In this document: piece by piece, positions 1 to 8,962 of the stretch
Layout: every line of letters starts with the position of its first letter
How positions within the stretch are numbered: position 1 is the stretch's first letter
NCBI GenBank assembly: GCA_040901465.1
Contig: JBBDYN010000055.1
Span: 5,843-69,842, forward strand
Reading direction: 5' to 3'
DNA length: 64,000 bases
Origin: JAUSIF01 sp040901465
GTDB taxonomy: Bacteria; Pseudomonadota; Alphaproteobacteria; Rhizobiales; Xanthobacteraceae
Notes under the pieces: generated by a model
Told to the model about the DNA's origin: nothing
The model's database searches: none
The model's input: only the letters and a program-made list of their open reading frames with translations
Program-made: the position numbers and the translations under genes

Positions 1-1286
<1,286 letters not shown>

Positions 1287-1367
1287 GGCCCGGCCGATCG
1301 CGCCAAGACGGCCGGGACGTGATACAGCGCCCGGTCGCTTGCTGCGCCGAGTCTTGGGGCATCTCGG

Positions 1368-1382
1368 TTAAGATTGGCTGAA
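1368..1382 (-). promoter_or_regulatory. Near-match CtrA box upstream of cheA
   Basis: On the minus strand the sequence reads TTCA, seven bases, then TTAACC. This matches TTAA-N7-TTAA in seven of eight fixed positions and carries the favoured TTAACC half. It lies about 80 bases before the cheA start. CtrA often controls motility and chemotaxis genes in alphaproteobacteria, so a role is plausible but rests on one imperfect site. Confidence 0.35.
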
Positions 1383-1420
1383 ATCAAGCCTGCTAATGGG
1401 CCCCGCAAACCCGCATGAAA

Positions 1421-2062
1421 TCAGGCTTCGGCGGCGGTCAGGACCACGCTTTCGCCAGTACTCGACAAGGAAATCTTAAGGCTCGCACCGCGAGCAAGCA
1501 GCGCCGTGTAATGGGGCTGGATTGCATGTGCATCGATCCGCTCGGTGCTCGTGCCCATGAGCCCCGCCTCTACCGCGGGCTGCACCTTGGCGTTCGTGCC
1601 CGCCGAGGTCAGGCGGAAGCCCATACTGTCTCCCTCGCCCACCGGATCGACCGTGAGCTTGCCACCGCGCGGGATCGCCGCCGCCGCGATCAGCAGGAGG
1701 TTCAACAGAAGCTTTACCCGGTTCTTGGCGAGAAGTGTCCGCGGCAAATTCCAGACGAGCGTCAGCCGGTCGTCCTGCAGGAGCCCGCGCGCCACTCCCT
1801 CCGCATCGCCGAGATCAAGTTGCGCGCCCGCCGATCCCGCCGCACCGAAGGCGAGCCGCGCGAATTGCAGCCGGGCCGAGGCCTGGGTCGCGCTCTTCTT
1901 GATGAGATCGAGCGCCTGCTGCTTCATCGCCTCGTCCTTCTCGTCCTCGAGCACTTCCAGGCCGTTGACGATGGCGCCCACCGGGCTGATCACGTCGTGG
2001 CAAACGCGCGAGCAAAGGAGTGCTGCAAGATCGAGAGCATCGAGAGTCTGAGGTGCGTTCAT
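1421..2062 (-). CDS. chpT: ChpT histidine phosphotransferase
   Basis: The 213-residue protein matches the ChpT family. In Caulobacter and relatives ChpT passes phosphate from the hybrid kinase CckA to CtrA and CpdR. Near the N-terminus is the helix with the phospho-accepting histidine (LLCSRVCHDVISPVGAIVNG, His22). A degenerate ATPase-like C-terminal fold follows without ATP-binding boxes, as in the family. The frame stays open upstream to 2275, but that extension overlaps cysQ and lacks family character. The ATG at 2062 gives the normal length and starts just before the conserved helix. cheA follows 134 bases downstream and cysQ diverges 102 bases upstream. Three GANTC sites lie just upstream of the start. 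Confidence 0.9.
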   Translation of the reverse strand: MNAPQTLDALDLAALLCSRVCHDVISPVGAIVNGLEVLEDEKDEAMKQQALDLIKKSATQASARLQFARLAFGAAGSAGAQLDLGDAEGVARGLLQDDRLTLVWNLPRTLLAKNRVKLLLNLLLIAAAAIPRGGKLTVDPVGEGDSMGFRLTSAGTNAKVQPAVEAGLMGTSTERIDAHAIQPHYTALLARGASLKISLSSTGESVVLTAAEA

Positions 2063-2067
2063 GCCGG

Positions 2068-2096
2068 GATTCCGCTCGCTGGCGTCGAATCGAATC
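2068..2096. promoter_or_regulatory. Cluster of three GANTC (CcrM) sites between chpT and cysQ
   Basis: GATTC at 2068-2072 and GAATC at 2087-2091 and 2092-2096 lie within 29 bases of the divergent chpT/cysQ promoter region. GANTC is the CcrM methylation site in alphaproteobacteria. In DNA this GC-rich one such site is expected roughly every 300 bases, so the cluster is dense. Whether methylation affects chpT is inference. Confidence 0.5.
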
Positions 2097-2164
2097 AGTC
2101 GCGTTGGTCGAGACGGCGGCGTGTGATACACCGCCGGCGCGCGAGGCACCAGTAGCAGGCTCGA

Positions 2165-2986
2165 ATGACGGCAACGCGGCAAGCGCTTGGACGCGGAGAG
2201 GCCACGCGCCTGCTCGCATCGGTCGCCGATCTTGCGAGCACGGCAGGGGCGCGCATTCTGGTGATCGCCGCGCAAGGCGCCGCACCCCGTACCAAGCCCG
2301 ATATGAGCCCCGTGACCGCCGCGGACGACGCAGCGGAGGAGATTTTATCCGCGGGTCTCGCGCAGCTTCTCCCGGGTGTGCCGATCGTCGCCGAAGAAGC
2401 CGTGTCGCGCGGCGACAAGGCCCGGCCGCGCGGAACTTATCTGCTTGTCGATCCCATCGACGGCACCCGCGAAATGATTGCCGGCCGGGGCGAATACACC
2501 GTGAATATCGCGCTGGTCGAGGCCGGCGTCCCGGTACTCGGGATCGTATATGCCCCGGCACTGCAGGAGATTTACGCGGGCGCCGAAGGTCGCGCGCTGC
2601 GAGCAGCGCTCGCGCCGGGACATAGATTTGAGCCGGACCGCGCCGAGACGATCCGCACGCGGCCGCGGCCCGCGCGGCTCCTCGCCATGGTCAGCCGCTC
2701 GCACCCGGATCGGACGAGCGACGAATTCCTTGCCCGCCTGCCGGTCGAGAAAAAAATTCCACTGGGATCGTCGCTGAAGTTCGCGCGCTTGGCTGAGGGC
2801 GCAGCTGATGTCTATGCCCGCCTGACGCCGGTGAACGAATGGGACATCGCCGCCGGCCACGCATTGCTGGCAGCCGCCGGCGGCAGCGTTACCAAGCCCG
2901 ATGGAAGCGCCCTCACCTTCGGAATGCGCGAGACGGGATTCAGGATCGACGGATTCGTCGCCTGGGGTGACGTGCCGAAACTCTAG
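2165..2986 (+). CDS. cysQ: 3'(2'),5'-bisphosphate nucleotidase CysQ
   Basis: The 273-residue protein belongs to the lithium-sensitive inositol monophosphatase superfamily. It carries the metal-binding EE pair at 77-78, DPIDGT at 96-101, and a second metal Asp in NEWDIAAGH near 227. The wording around DPIDGTREM and the length fit CysQ better than SuhB. CysQ removes the 3' phosphate from PAP and PAPS made during sulfate assimilation. A distinct SuhB-type paralogue lies at 48554-49342. The gene diverges from chpT and converges with the YHS-domain gene, whose stop is 12 bases away. Confidence 0.88.
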   Translation: MTATRQALGRGEATRLLASVADLASTAGARILVIAAQGAAPRTKPDMSPVTAADDAAEEILSAGLAQLLPGVPIVAEEAVSRGDKARPRGTYLLVDPIDGTREMIAGRGEYTVNIALVEAGVPVLGIVYAPALQEIYAGAEGRALRAALAPGHRFEPDRAETIRTRPRPARLLAMVSRSHPDRTSDEFLARLPVEKKIPLGSSLKFARLAEGAADVYARLTPVNEWDIAAGHALLAAAGGSVTKPDGSALTFGMRETGFRIDGFVAWGDVPKL

Positions 2987-2998
2987 GCTTCGCGAAAT

Positions 2999-3523
2999 TC
3001 AGTGGACGAGCGAGCGCCGCACGAGCGGCCAGGCCGCACGGGCGGCCTCGATCGCCGGTCCCGGCTCGGCAAGAAACCTCGTTCGATTCTCGAGCTGGTG
3101 GAACAGGAACAATTGTCCCTCGTGCACGACGAAGAGCGACGGGTGCCCCGCAACCGGCGCGCCGCGCACGAGCGCGATCGGGTCGTACCCGCCGAACCGC
3201 GGCACATAGACGTCCGGCTGCGCCCGGAAGGCGGCGCGATTGGCCTCGCTCCGGAAATGCCAGGTCAGTCCGCCGAACGAGAGCGAAAAGAATTCCTGTC
3301 CGATGCGCGCGCTTCCGTCGAGAAAATAGCTCACCGGGTCGAAGCCGAACAGCGCAATGCCAGCGAGCTGATCGGCCACAACCAGTTCGTTCGTCACCGC
3401 CGCCTGCACGCGCACGGGCGGCAGGGCCGCAACAATAAGCGCGAGCGCGCCGGCCAAGGCCCCGCGAACCCAAGAATGCGCACTCGTAAATTGCATCCGC
3501 TGCGTTTCCTGCAGACGCGCCAT
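2999..3523 (-). CDS. Exported YHS-domain protein
   Basis: The 174-residue product has a basic N-terminus and a hydrophobic stretch ending near VRVQAA, consistent with a signal peptide. A YHS-type domain follows (ALFGFDPVSYF, then a conserved FGGLTWHF and SEANRAAFRAQPDVYVPRFGGY). YHS domains are short, often metal-associated modules. The exported version is common in alphaproteobacteria and has no assigned reaction. The residue after DPVSYF is not Cys. The first ATG at 3523 lacks a clear ribosome site. The Met at residue 10 (ATG at 3496) has AGGAA eight bases upstream and may be the true start. The gene is divergent from eipA. Confidence 0.8.
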   Translation of the reverse strand: MARLQETQRMQFTSAHSWVRGALAGALALIVAALPPVRVQAAVTNELVVADQLAGIALFGFDPVSYFLDGSARIGQEFFSLSFGGLTWHFRSEANRAAFRAQPDVYVPRFGGYDPIALVRGAPVAGHPSLFVVHEGQLFLFHQLENRTRFLAEPGPAIEAARAAWPLVRRSLVH

Positions 3524-3633
3524 TCAGGGGCCCGTCCTGCGATCGGCAAGTAATTCAGATGGTACGAAAAGATAGTTTCTTCCGGTGTGCGCCGGGTTAA
3601 GGGCGCCCCACCGACCATTGGTCAAGCGCTTCG

Positions 3634-3656
3634 TTAACGAAAATCAAACGTTAACC
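3634..3656 (+). promoter_or_regulatory. Two TTAAC half-sites before eipA (possible CtrA binding)
   Basis: GTTAACG at 3633-3639 and GTTAACC at 3650-3656 flank 13 bases, 55-75 bases before the eipA ATG. A further TTAA lies at 3597. The spacing is not the canonical seven, so these are half-sites only. In Brucella eipA is reported to be directly activated by CtrA, which makes the location notable. Confidence 0.4.
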
Positions 3657-3708
3657 GCTGACACTCGGCTTCGAACCCGTTTCGCAATTCTCGAAGTCGG
3701 AGATACCC

Positions 3709-4284
3709 ATGGCGCCGTTCCGCGCATTCCTTCTCGCCACCGGCCTGTTCCTTGCGGCCGTCTCCCCTGCGTCCGCCCAAACCCCGGCCGCAGCCAACAC
3801 CAATACGTTCTCGTCCAACGAAATCCTCGACGCGGGCCACCGCTTCTTCGGCGTGGTATCGCGCGATCTCGCGCTTCTCGTTGAGAAGGCTACGAGCCAA
3901 TGGGGCGAGCCCAACGGCTATGTCCTCGGACAGGAAGCCTCCGGCGCGATCACGGTCGGCCTGCGCTATGGCGAAGGCGTATTGTATACGCGCAACGCCG
4001 GCAACCGGAAGGTCTATTGGCAGGGCCCGAGCCTCGGGTTCGATCTCGGCGGCGACGGCGCCCGCACCATGATGCTGATCTACAACCTTTACGGCGTCGA
4101 CGAAGTCTACAAACGCTTCGCCGGCCTCTCCGGCTCTGCCTATCTGGTTGGCGGCCTCGGCATGACTGCACTCGCCGCGGGCAATACCGTGGTGGTCCCC
4201 ATCCGCTCCGGCGTGGGCGTGCGGCTCGGCGCGAATATCGGCTATTTGAAATTCACCCAGAAGGCGACCTGGAACCCATTCTGA
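3709..4284 (+). CDS. eipA: EipA-like periplasmic envelope protein (DUF1134)
   Basis: The 191-residue product has a clean signal peptide ending ASAQ|TP near residue 24. A mature DUF1134 domain follows, a glycine-rich beta fold with the family blocks ALLVEKATSQWGEPNGYVLG and RYGEGVLYT. Brucella EipA, the characterised member, is a periplasmic protein needed for envelope stress resistance. The precise molecular action is not known. The gene stands alone between a divergent YHS-protein gene and the coiled-coil gene 154 bases downstream. TTAAC half-sites upstream suggest CtrA control. Confidence 0.88.
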   Translation: MAPFRAFLLATGLFLAAVSPASAQTPAAANTNTFSSNEILDAGHRFFGVVSRDLALLVEKATSQWGEPNGYVLGQEASGAITVGLRYGEGVLYTRNAGNRKVYWQGPSLGFDLGGDGARTMMLIYNLYGVDEVYKRFAGLSGSAYLVGGLGMTALAAGNTVVVPIRSGVGVRLGANIGYLKFTQKATWNPF

Positions 4285-4438
4285 TCGGCATCGTCGTCCT
4301 CGATCGGCGGCAGACGCGTCAGCCCGCAGCCGCGGCCGCATTACCGCCGCAGCTAAGGTTAATCCTTTGCATTGCTGGTAATCCGCGCGATGCCGTGCAA
4401 TGAATTGATAAGCACATTCACTGAGTGAGGCACGCGGC

Positions 4439-5734
4439 ATGATCGAAGCGATCATGTTTTTCGCCCTCGGTTTCCTCGCCGCGAGCTTGATAGCGCTCGT
4501 GCTGCTGTCGGCCGTCTGGCACCGCGCCGTGCGTCTGACGACGCGGCGCATCGAAGGCGCGATCCCGGTCTCCATGGCCGAGATCCAGGCCGACAAGGAC
4601 CAATTGCGTGCCGAGTTCGCCATGTCGACGCGCCGGCTGGAGACGAGCGTCGAGCAACTCAAGCTCAAGACCACCGAACAGCTCGCCGAGATCGGCCGCA
4701 AGAGCGAGACGATCCGCCTGCTCAAGGCCGAGGTCGAGGAAAAGTCCGCCTCCGTCACCGCGCTCGAGGCGCAGGAACGCACGCTTCGCGACCGGTTGCG
4801 CAGCACCGAGGAAGAGCTCTCCGTCAAGGCGAAGAACTTGCACGAAGCCGAGTCGGAACTCGCATCGAAGTCGAATCAGATCGCGCAGCTCACGCGCTCG
4901 CTCGGCGACACGACCTCCGAAGCCGAAAGCAATCGCGTCGAGATCATTGCTCTGGAGACCCAATGCACGGCGCTGAAGGGTCGGATCGGCGACCTCGAGC
5001 GCGAAGTCGCAGTGACTGAGGAACGCCTCGCGGAGGAGCGCGGCCAGGCGGAGCGGACCTCGCGCACGCTCACCGACGAGCGCGAGAAGATCTCGGTCCT
5101 CAACCGGCGCCTTGCGGAGCTGGAAAATCGTCTTGCCGAGGGCAAGGCCGAGGCCGAGGGGCTCTCGCGCACCGTCGCAAGCCTCGAGGCGGAATCGCGC
5201 CGACAGGCCGAGCTCTCCGCCAAGCGCGAGAAGGAATTGACCGCAATGATCGCCGAGCGCGACCAAGCGCTAAAAATTGCGCGCACGGATCTCGAGAACA
5301 GCAAGTCCGAAACGATGTCGCTGCACCGCGAGATCGACGAGGCGGCGCGTTCCTATGCCGCGACGATCGAGCACCTGAAGTCGGAGAAATCGATGCTCGA
5401 GGGCGGCCTCGCGCAATTGCGCGGCGACCGCGACCGCTTCCAGCACGAAGTCGTGGCGCTGAAGCAGGAAGCCGAAATGGCCTGGTCGAACGAGCGGGTC
5501 GAGAACGCACTCCTGCGCGAGCGCATCAATGACGTCGCCGCAGAGGTCGCCCGGCTCGCAGCCAATCTGGAAGGCGCCGACTCTCCGATCGAGCGGATCA
5601 TCAGCGAAGCGCCGACCACGGCCCCGCGGCAGAACGGACCCGCGCGCGGTGCTCCGGAACAGGCGAACGACGACCGTCCGCTGTCGCTCGCGGAGCGCAT
5701 CCGTGCGCTACAGGTTCGCTCCGGCCGGCGCTGA
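4439..5734 (+). CDS. Membrane-anchored long coiled-coil protein of unknown function
   Basis: I do not recognise a family for this 431-residue protein. One hydrophobic segment (about residues 5-27) follows a very short N-terminus, so the bulk is probably cytoplasmic or periplasmic behind a single anchor. Residues 40 to about 375 are almost continuous Glu/Arg/Lys/Leu heptads typical of a long coiled coil. The last 60 residues are proline- and alanine-rich and end in a basic tail (LAERIRALQVRSGRR). Such proteins resemble RmuC-like or scaffold proteins in shape only. It follows eipA on the same strand with 154 bases between them and may be its own transcription unit. Confidence 0.75.
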   Translation: MIEAIMFFALGFLAASLIALVLLSAVWHRAVRLTTRRIEGAIPVSMAEIQADKDQLRAEFAMSTRRLETSVEQLKLKTTEQLAEIGRKSETIRLLKAEVEEKSASVTALEAQERTLRDRLRSTEEELSVKAKNLHEAESELASKSNQIAQLTRSLGDTTSEAESNRVEIIALETQCTALKGRIGDLEREVAVTEERLAEERGQAERTSRTLTDEREKISVLNRRLAELENRLAEGKAEAEGLSRTVASLEAESRRQAELSAKREKELTAMIAERDQALKIARTDLENSKSETMSLHREIDEAARSYAATIEHLKSEKSMLEGGLAQLRGDRDRFQHEVVALKQEAEMAWSNERVENALLRERINDVAAEVARLAANLEGADSPIERIISEAPTTAPRQNGPARGAPEQANDDRPLSLAERIRALQVRSGRR

Positions 5735-5774
5735 ATTCCGAATTCTGTCCGCAGCCCGTTGTCTGTTTCGCGAG

Positions 5775-6008
5775 CTACTTGCGCTGCAGGTAGGCCGGAT
5801 TCATGTAACAAAAATCGGCCGGCTTGGTCTTGCTGGCCCAGCATTGCATGAGCGTGTTGTAGCGGCACAGCGTCGTGCCGCCGCCGCCGCGGCCGCCGCC
5901 GGTCTCCTGCAGGCAATAGCGATAGGTCGGCGCATTCTGCGCAAATGCCTGCGAGTGAAGCGCGATCGCAGTCGCGATCACCGCGCCGGTCAAGATCAAT
6001 GCCTTCAT
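5775..6008 (-). CDS. Small exported DUF3551 protein, copy 1
   Basis: This 77-residue protein has a signal peptide (MKALILTGAVIATAIAL to about QAFAQ) and a short mature part with four cysteines in the pattern YRYCLQ, TLCRYNTLMQC, DFCYMNP. That is the DUF3551 signature seen in many tandem copies in Bradyrhizobiaceae-type genomes. AGAGGA lies eight bases before the ATG. The function is unknown. The cysteines suggest two disulfides in the periplasm. A paralogue lies directly upstream on the same strand. Confidence 0.8.
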   Translation of the reverse strand: MKALILTGAVIATAIALHSQAFAQNAPTYRYCLQETGGGRGGGGTTLCRYNTLMQCWASKTKPADFCYMNPAYLQRK

Positions 6009-6117
6009 GGTTCGCTTCCTCTGCTCCGTCGGTAAGGACCCGATCTCTCAATCGCCCGAACGATTCTTGTCAAAATAACGCCACGCCAAAGCTGCCGCGA
6101 ATATCGCGCCCGCAGGC

Positions 6118-6351
6118 TTACCTGCGCGGCTGCGGGTACGCGGGGTTCGGGTAGCAAAAATCGGCGGACCCGTTCCTGCTCGCCGCGCATTGCGCGAGCG
6201 TGTCGAAGCGGCACCACGTCATGCTATTCCCGTCGCGTCCGCCCGATTCCTGCAGGCAGTAGCGATAGATGGGCGCGCCTTGCGCAACGGCCTGTGCGTG
6301 AAATCCGCTTACACTCGCGATTACCGCACCGGTCAATATCAGCGTTTTCAT
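6118..6351 (-). CDS. Small exported DUF3551 protein, copy 2
   Basis: This is a paralogue of the neighbouring gene, with the same signal peptide style (MKTLILTGAVIASVSGF) and the same cysteine pattern (YRYCLQ, TWCRFDTLAQC, DFCYPNP). An ATG nine bases further upstream (6360) is possible. At 6351, AGAGGA lies eight bases before the ATG, exactly as in copy 1, so 6351 is chosen. The 109 bases between the copies differ, so the duplication is not recent. The function is unknown. Confidence 0.8.
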   Translation of the reverse strand: MKTLILTGAVIASVSGFHAQAVAQGAPIYRYCLQESGGRDGNSMTWCRFDTLAQCAASRNGSADFCYPNPAYPQPRR

Positions 6352-6434
6352 GGTCCACATCCTCTACTCCGTCGGTCGACTCCAATCACCCCGGACAATT
6401 GCGTCAAGTTAGCGCCGCGCCCGTAGTGCAGCAA

Positions 6435-6510
6435 TGGCGCTCCCTAGGGGACTCGAACCCCTGTTTTCGCCGTGAGAGGGCGACGTCCTGGGCCGCTAGA
6501 CGAAGGGAGC
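6435..6510 (-). tRNA. tRNA-Glu (anticodon CTC)
   Basis: The minus strand folds as a complete tRNA. The acceptor stem is GCTCCCT/AGGGAGC, with a D arm starting GTCTAGCGG and an anticodon loop CTCTCAC giving CTC. The T arm is AGGGG-TTCGAGT-CCCCT, and CCA is encoded at the 3' end. CTC reads GAG, which fits a GC-rich genome. Confidence 0.97.
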
Positions 6511-6570
6511 GTCCGGCCTCGACGATTTAGGCTTAGCGCCTCGCATCCGCACCATCAAGCCTCGAGGGCC

Positions 6571-6912
6571 TCAGGGCGTCTGCTCGAAAATGAGCCGCCC
6601 GCGCGGCTGCAGCGTGCCGAGATCGAACAGGCGCACCTCGGTCACGCCCTGGACCTCGATCGTGACCACGAGCTTGCCGTCGGAGACTGCGCTCGAAATC
6701 ACCCGCGCCCCCTTGGGAAGTCGCACGTTCGCCTCGGCGGGCGCGGTCTCCTGCGAAACCGTGGATAGGCGGTAGCCGATCACGCCGAACACCACGATAA
6801 AGCCGCCAATCATAATAAGACTGGAAAACACCATCAGCCGGCGGAGACGTCGCACGACGTCCGTTTGTGCCGGGTCGAGGGGTTTTTCGTCGCGATGAAG
6901 TGATTGGGTCAT
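6571..6912 (-). CDS. Small single-pass membrane protein (DUF6476-like)
   Basis: From the ATG at 6912 the product has 113 residues: a basic cytoplasmic N-terminus (DPAQTDVVRRLRRL), one transmembrane helix (about 25-50), and a soluble domain with short beta strands (LPKGARVISSAVSDGKLVVTIEV). It resembles the alphaproteobacterial DUF6476 family, which I recall lying next to RluD-like genes. The family label is less certain than the gene itself. The open frame continues upstream to 7047 inside the divergent rluD gene, but that part is not protein-like. The start region overlaps the rluD start by nine bases. Confidence 0.7.
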   Translation of the reverse strand: MTQSLHRDEKPLDPAQTDVVRRLRRLMVFSSLIMIGGFIVVFGVIGYRLSTVSQETAPAEANVRLPKGARVISSAVSDGKLVVTIEVQGVTEVRLFDLGTLQPRGRLIFEQTP

Positions 6913-7929
6913 CGATTGAGCAAGAAGCCGGGCAAGGCGGGGGACGAAGTCGTCAAGGCAGTTGCGGGCGAGGGAGACGCGGGCACTCGGCTCGATCGCT
7001 TCCTTGCGGCGCACGCACGTGACTTCAGCCGCTCGCGCCTGAAGCAACTGCTCCTCAAGGGTGAAGTCCGCGTCGGTGCGCGGACGATAAAAGACCCGGC
7101 ATACCGGGTCAAATCAGGCGACGCGGTGCAGCTGCATGTGCCGCCGGCGAAGCCTGCCAAGCCCGCGCCGCAGAAAATTCCGCTCAATATCGTCTATGAA
7201 GACGAACAGGTCATCGTCATCGACAAGCCCGCTGGCCTCGTCGTGCATCCGGCCGCGGGCAATGAAGACGGCACGCTCGTCAACGCGCTGATCGCGCATT
7301 GCGGTACGAGCCTCTCCGGCATTGGCGGCGAGAAGCGCCCCGGCATCGTGCATCGCCTCGACAAGGACACGAGCGGTTTGCTGGTCGTCGCCAAGACCGA
7401 CAAGGCGCACCGTAAACTCAGCGAGCAGTTCGCCGATCACGGCCGCACCGGCCCGCTCGTGCGCGGCTATCTCGCGCTGGTCTGGGACGTGCCCGAGCCG
7501 CGCCGCGGCGTGATCAATGCGCCGATCGGTCGCGATCCGCGATCGCGCGAGCGCATGGCCGTGCTGCCGGGGGGACGCCGCGCGGTGACGCGCTACGAAT
7601 TGCGCGAGCGCTTCGCGGCTGAGAACGGCCTGCCGGTCGCGAGCCTCGTCGAGTGCCGGCTCGAGACCGGCCGCACCCATCAGATCCGGGTCCACCTGAC
7701 GCGGATCGGGCACCCGCTGCTCGGCGATCAGGTCTATGGCGCCGGCTACCGCTCCAAGGCCTCGCAGATGCCTCCAGACGCTCGCCGGTTGATGGCGCGC
7801 TTCCGCCGCCAAGCGCTGCACGCATATCTGCTAGGCTTCGCGCACCCGACGACCGGCAAGCCTTTAAGGTTCGAAAGCCCGCTTCCCGCAGACATTTCCC
7901 GGATGATGGACGCGCTCAAATCCCCGTGA
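6904..7929 (+). CDS. rluD: RluA-family 23S rRNA pseudouridine synthase (RluD-like)
   Basis: The 341-residue enzyme has an N-terminal S4 RNA-binding domain (about 28-85) and a catalytic domain with the diagnostic HRLDKDTSG at 150-158, where Asp153 is the nucleophile. RHIR-type blocks follow (GRTHQIRVHL). RluD modifies helix 69 of 23S rRNA. Among RluA-family members the S4 domain and length point to RluD/RluC type, and RluD is the best guess. The start is a TTG at 6904, because a stop codon lies immediately upstream. A second TTG at 6916 is possible. It overlaps the divergent small membrane gene by up to nine bases. rpoH follows 109 bases downstream. Confidence 0.87.
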   Translation: MGHRLSKKPGKAGDEVVKAVAGEGDAGTRLDRFLAAHARDFSRSRLKQLLLKGEVRVGARTIKDPAYRVKSGDAVQLHVPPAKPAKPAPQKIPLNIVYEDEQVIVIDKPAGLVVHPAAGNEDGTLVNALIAHCGTSLSGIGGEKRPGIVHRLDKDTSGLLVVAKTDKAHRKLSEQFADHGRTGPLVRGYLALVWDVPEPRRGVINAPIGRDPRSRERMAVLPGGRRAVTRYELRERFAAENGLPVASLVECRLETGRTHQIRVHLTRIGHPLLGDQVYGAGYRSKASQMPPDARRLMARFRRQALHAYLLGFAHPTTGKPLRFESPLPADISRMMDALKSP

Positions 7930-7943
7930 ACGGGTAGCCTTTT

Positions 7944-7970
7944 TTGCAGCGCAGCGAATTCCTATATATC
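7944..7970 (+). promoter_or_regulatory. Candidate rpoH promoter
   Basis: TTGCAG at 7944-7949 and CCTATATATC at 7961-7970 precede rpoH by about 70 bases. The pair could be a housekeeping promoter with a short spacer, or a heat-shock type promoter because of the CCTATAT-like -10. The assignment rests on sequence resemblance only. Confidence 0.3.
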
Positions 7971-8038
7971 TCGGTCGCAGTCGGCTGTTTGCGGCTGCCC
8001 GGCTTGCCGAAATCGGGAGCCTGAAAGGAAGGTACTTA

Positions 8039-8956
8039 ATGGCCCGTCGCACATCTTTGCCGGCCTTCACCGCCGAAGGCGGCCTCTCCCACTACCTCGA
8101 GGAGATTCGGCGGTTCCCGATGCTGGAACCGCAGGAGGAATTCATGCTCGCCAAGTCCTGGCGCGAGCACGGCGACCGCGACGCCGCTCACAAGCTCGTC
8201 ACCAGTCACCTGCGTCTCGTCGCCAAGATCGCGATGGGCTACCGCGGCTATGGCCTGCCGATCGGCGAGGTGATCTCCGAAGGCAATGTCGGTCTCATGC
8301 AAGCGGTGAAGCGCTTCGATCCCGACAAGGGCTTCCGCCTCGCGACCTACGCCATGTGGTGGATCCGCGCGGCAATTCAAGAATACATCCTGCGCTCGTG
8401 GAGCCTCGTGAAGATGGGCACGACGGCGGCGCAGAAGCGTCTGTTCTTTAACCTGCGCAAGGCGAAAAGCCGCATCTCCGCGTTGGAAGAGGGCGACCTC
8501 AAGCCGGATCAGGTGAAGCAGATCGCGACCCGCCTCGGTGTCACTGAGAAGGAAGTGATCGACATGAACCGGCGCCTCGCCGGCGACGCGTCGCTCAATG
8601 CGCCGATCCGTCAGGACGCGGAGTCCGGCGAGTGGCAAGATTGGCTTGCCGACGACCACAACGATCAGGAGACTGTACTCGCTGAGACCGAGGAGCTCGA
8701 CAACCGGCGCGAGGCGCTGAAGTCGGCGCTCTCCGTGCTCAACGACCGCGAGCGGCGCATTTTCGAAGCGCGCCGTCTCGCCGACGAGCCAATCACACTT
8801 GAAGAATTGGCGGCCGAGTTTGGCGTCTCACGCGAACGCGTCCGCCAGATCGAGGTGCGCGCGTTCGAAAAGGTGCAGCACGCGGTGATGAGCCGCATCA
8901 ACGAGATGGAAACCCCGAAGGCGCTTTCCGCAGACAAGGCGCTGCCGGCGAACTAA
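8039..8956 (+). CDS. rpoH: RNA polymerase heat-shock sigma factor RpoH (sigma-32)
   Basis: The 305-residue protein has sigma-70 region 2 (about 50-120, including EGNVGLMQAVKRFDP and YAMWWIRAAIQEYI) and the RpoH box QKRLFFNLRK at 132-141, which separates RpoH from other sigma factors. Region 4 follows with a helix-turn-helix (EFGVSRERVRQIEVRAFEK, about 262-280). There is no region 1.1, as expected for sigma-32. It directs transcription of chaperone and protease genes, and ftsH in this window may be a target. AGGAAGG lies eight bases before the ATG. Many rhizobia carry two rpoH genes; only one is visible here. Confidence 0.95.
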   Translation: MARRTSLPAFTAEGGLSHYLEEIRRFPMLEPQEEFMLAKSWREHGDRDAAHKLVTSHLRLVAKIAMGYRGYGLPIGEVISEGNVGLMQAVKRFDPDKGFRLATYAMWWIRAAIQEYILRSWSLVKMGTTAAQKRLFFNLRKAKSRISALEEGDLKPDQVKQIATRLGVTEKEVIDMNRRLAGDASLNAPIRQDAESGEWQDWLADDHNDQETVLAETEELDNRREALKSALSVLNDRERRIFEARRLADEPITLEELAAEFGVSRERVRQIEVRAFEKVQHAVMSRINEMETPKALSADKALPAN

Positions 8957-8962
8957 GTCCGC

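Noticed and set aside
2063..2275. N-terminal extension of chpT to 2275
   Set aside because: It overlaps cysQ, is Arg/Pro-rich and lacks family similarity. The ATG at 2062 gives the right length.
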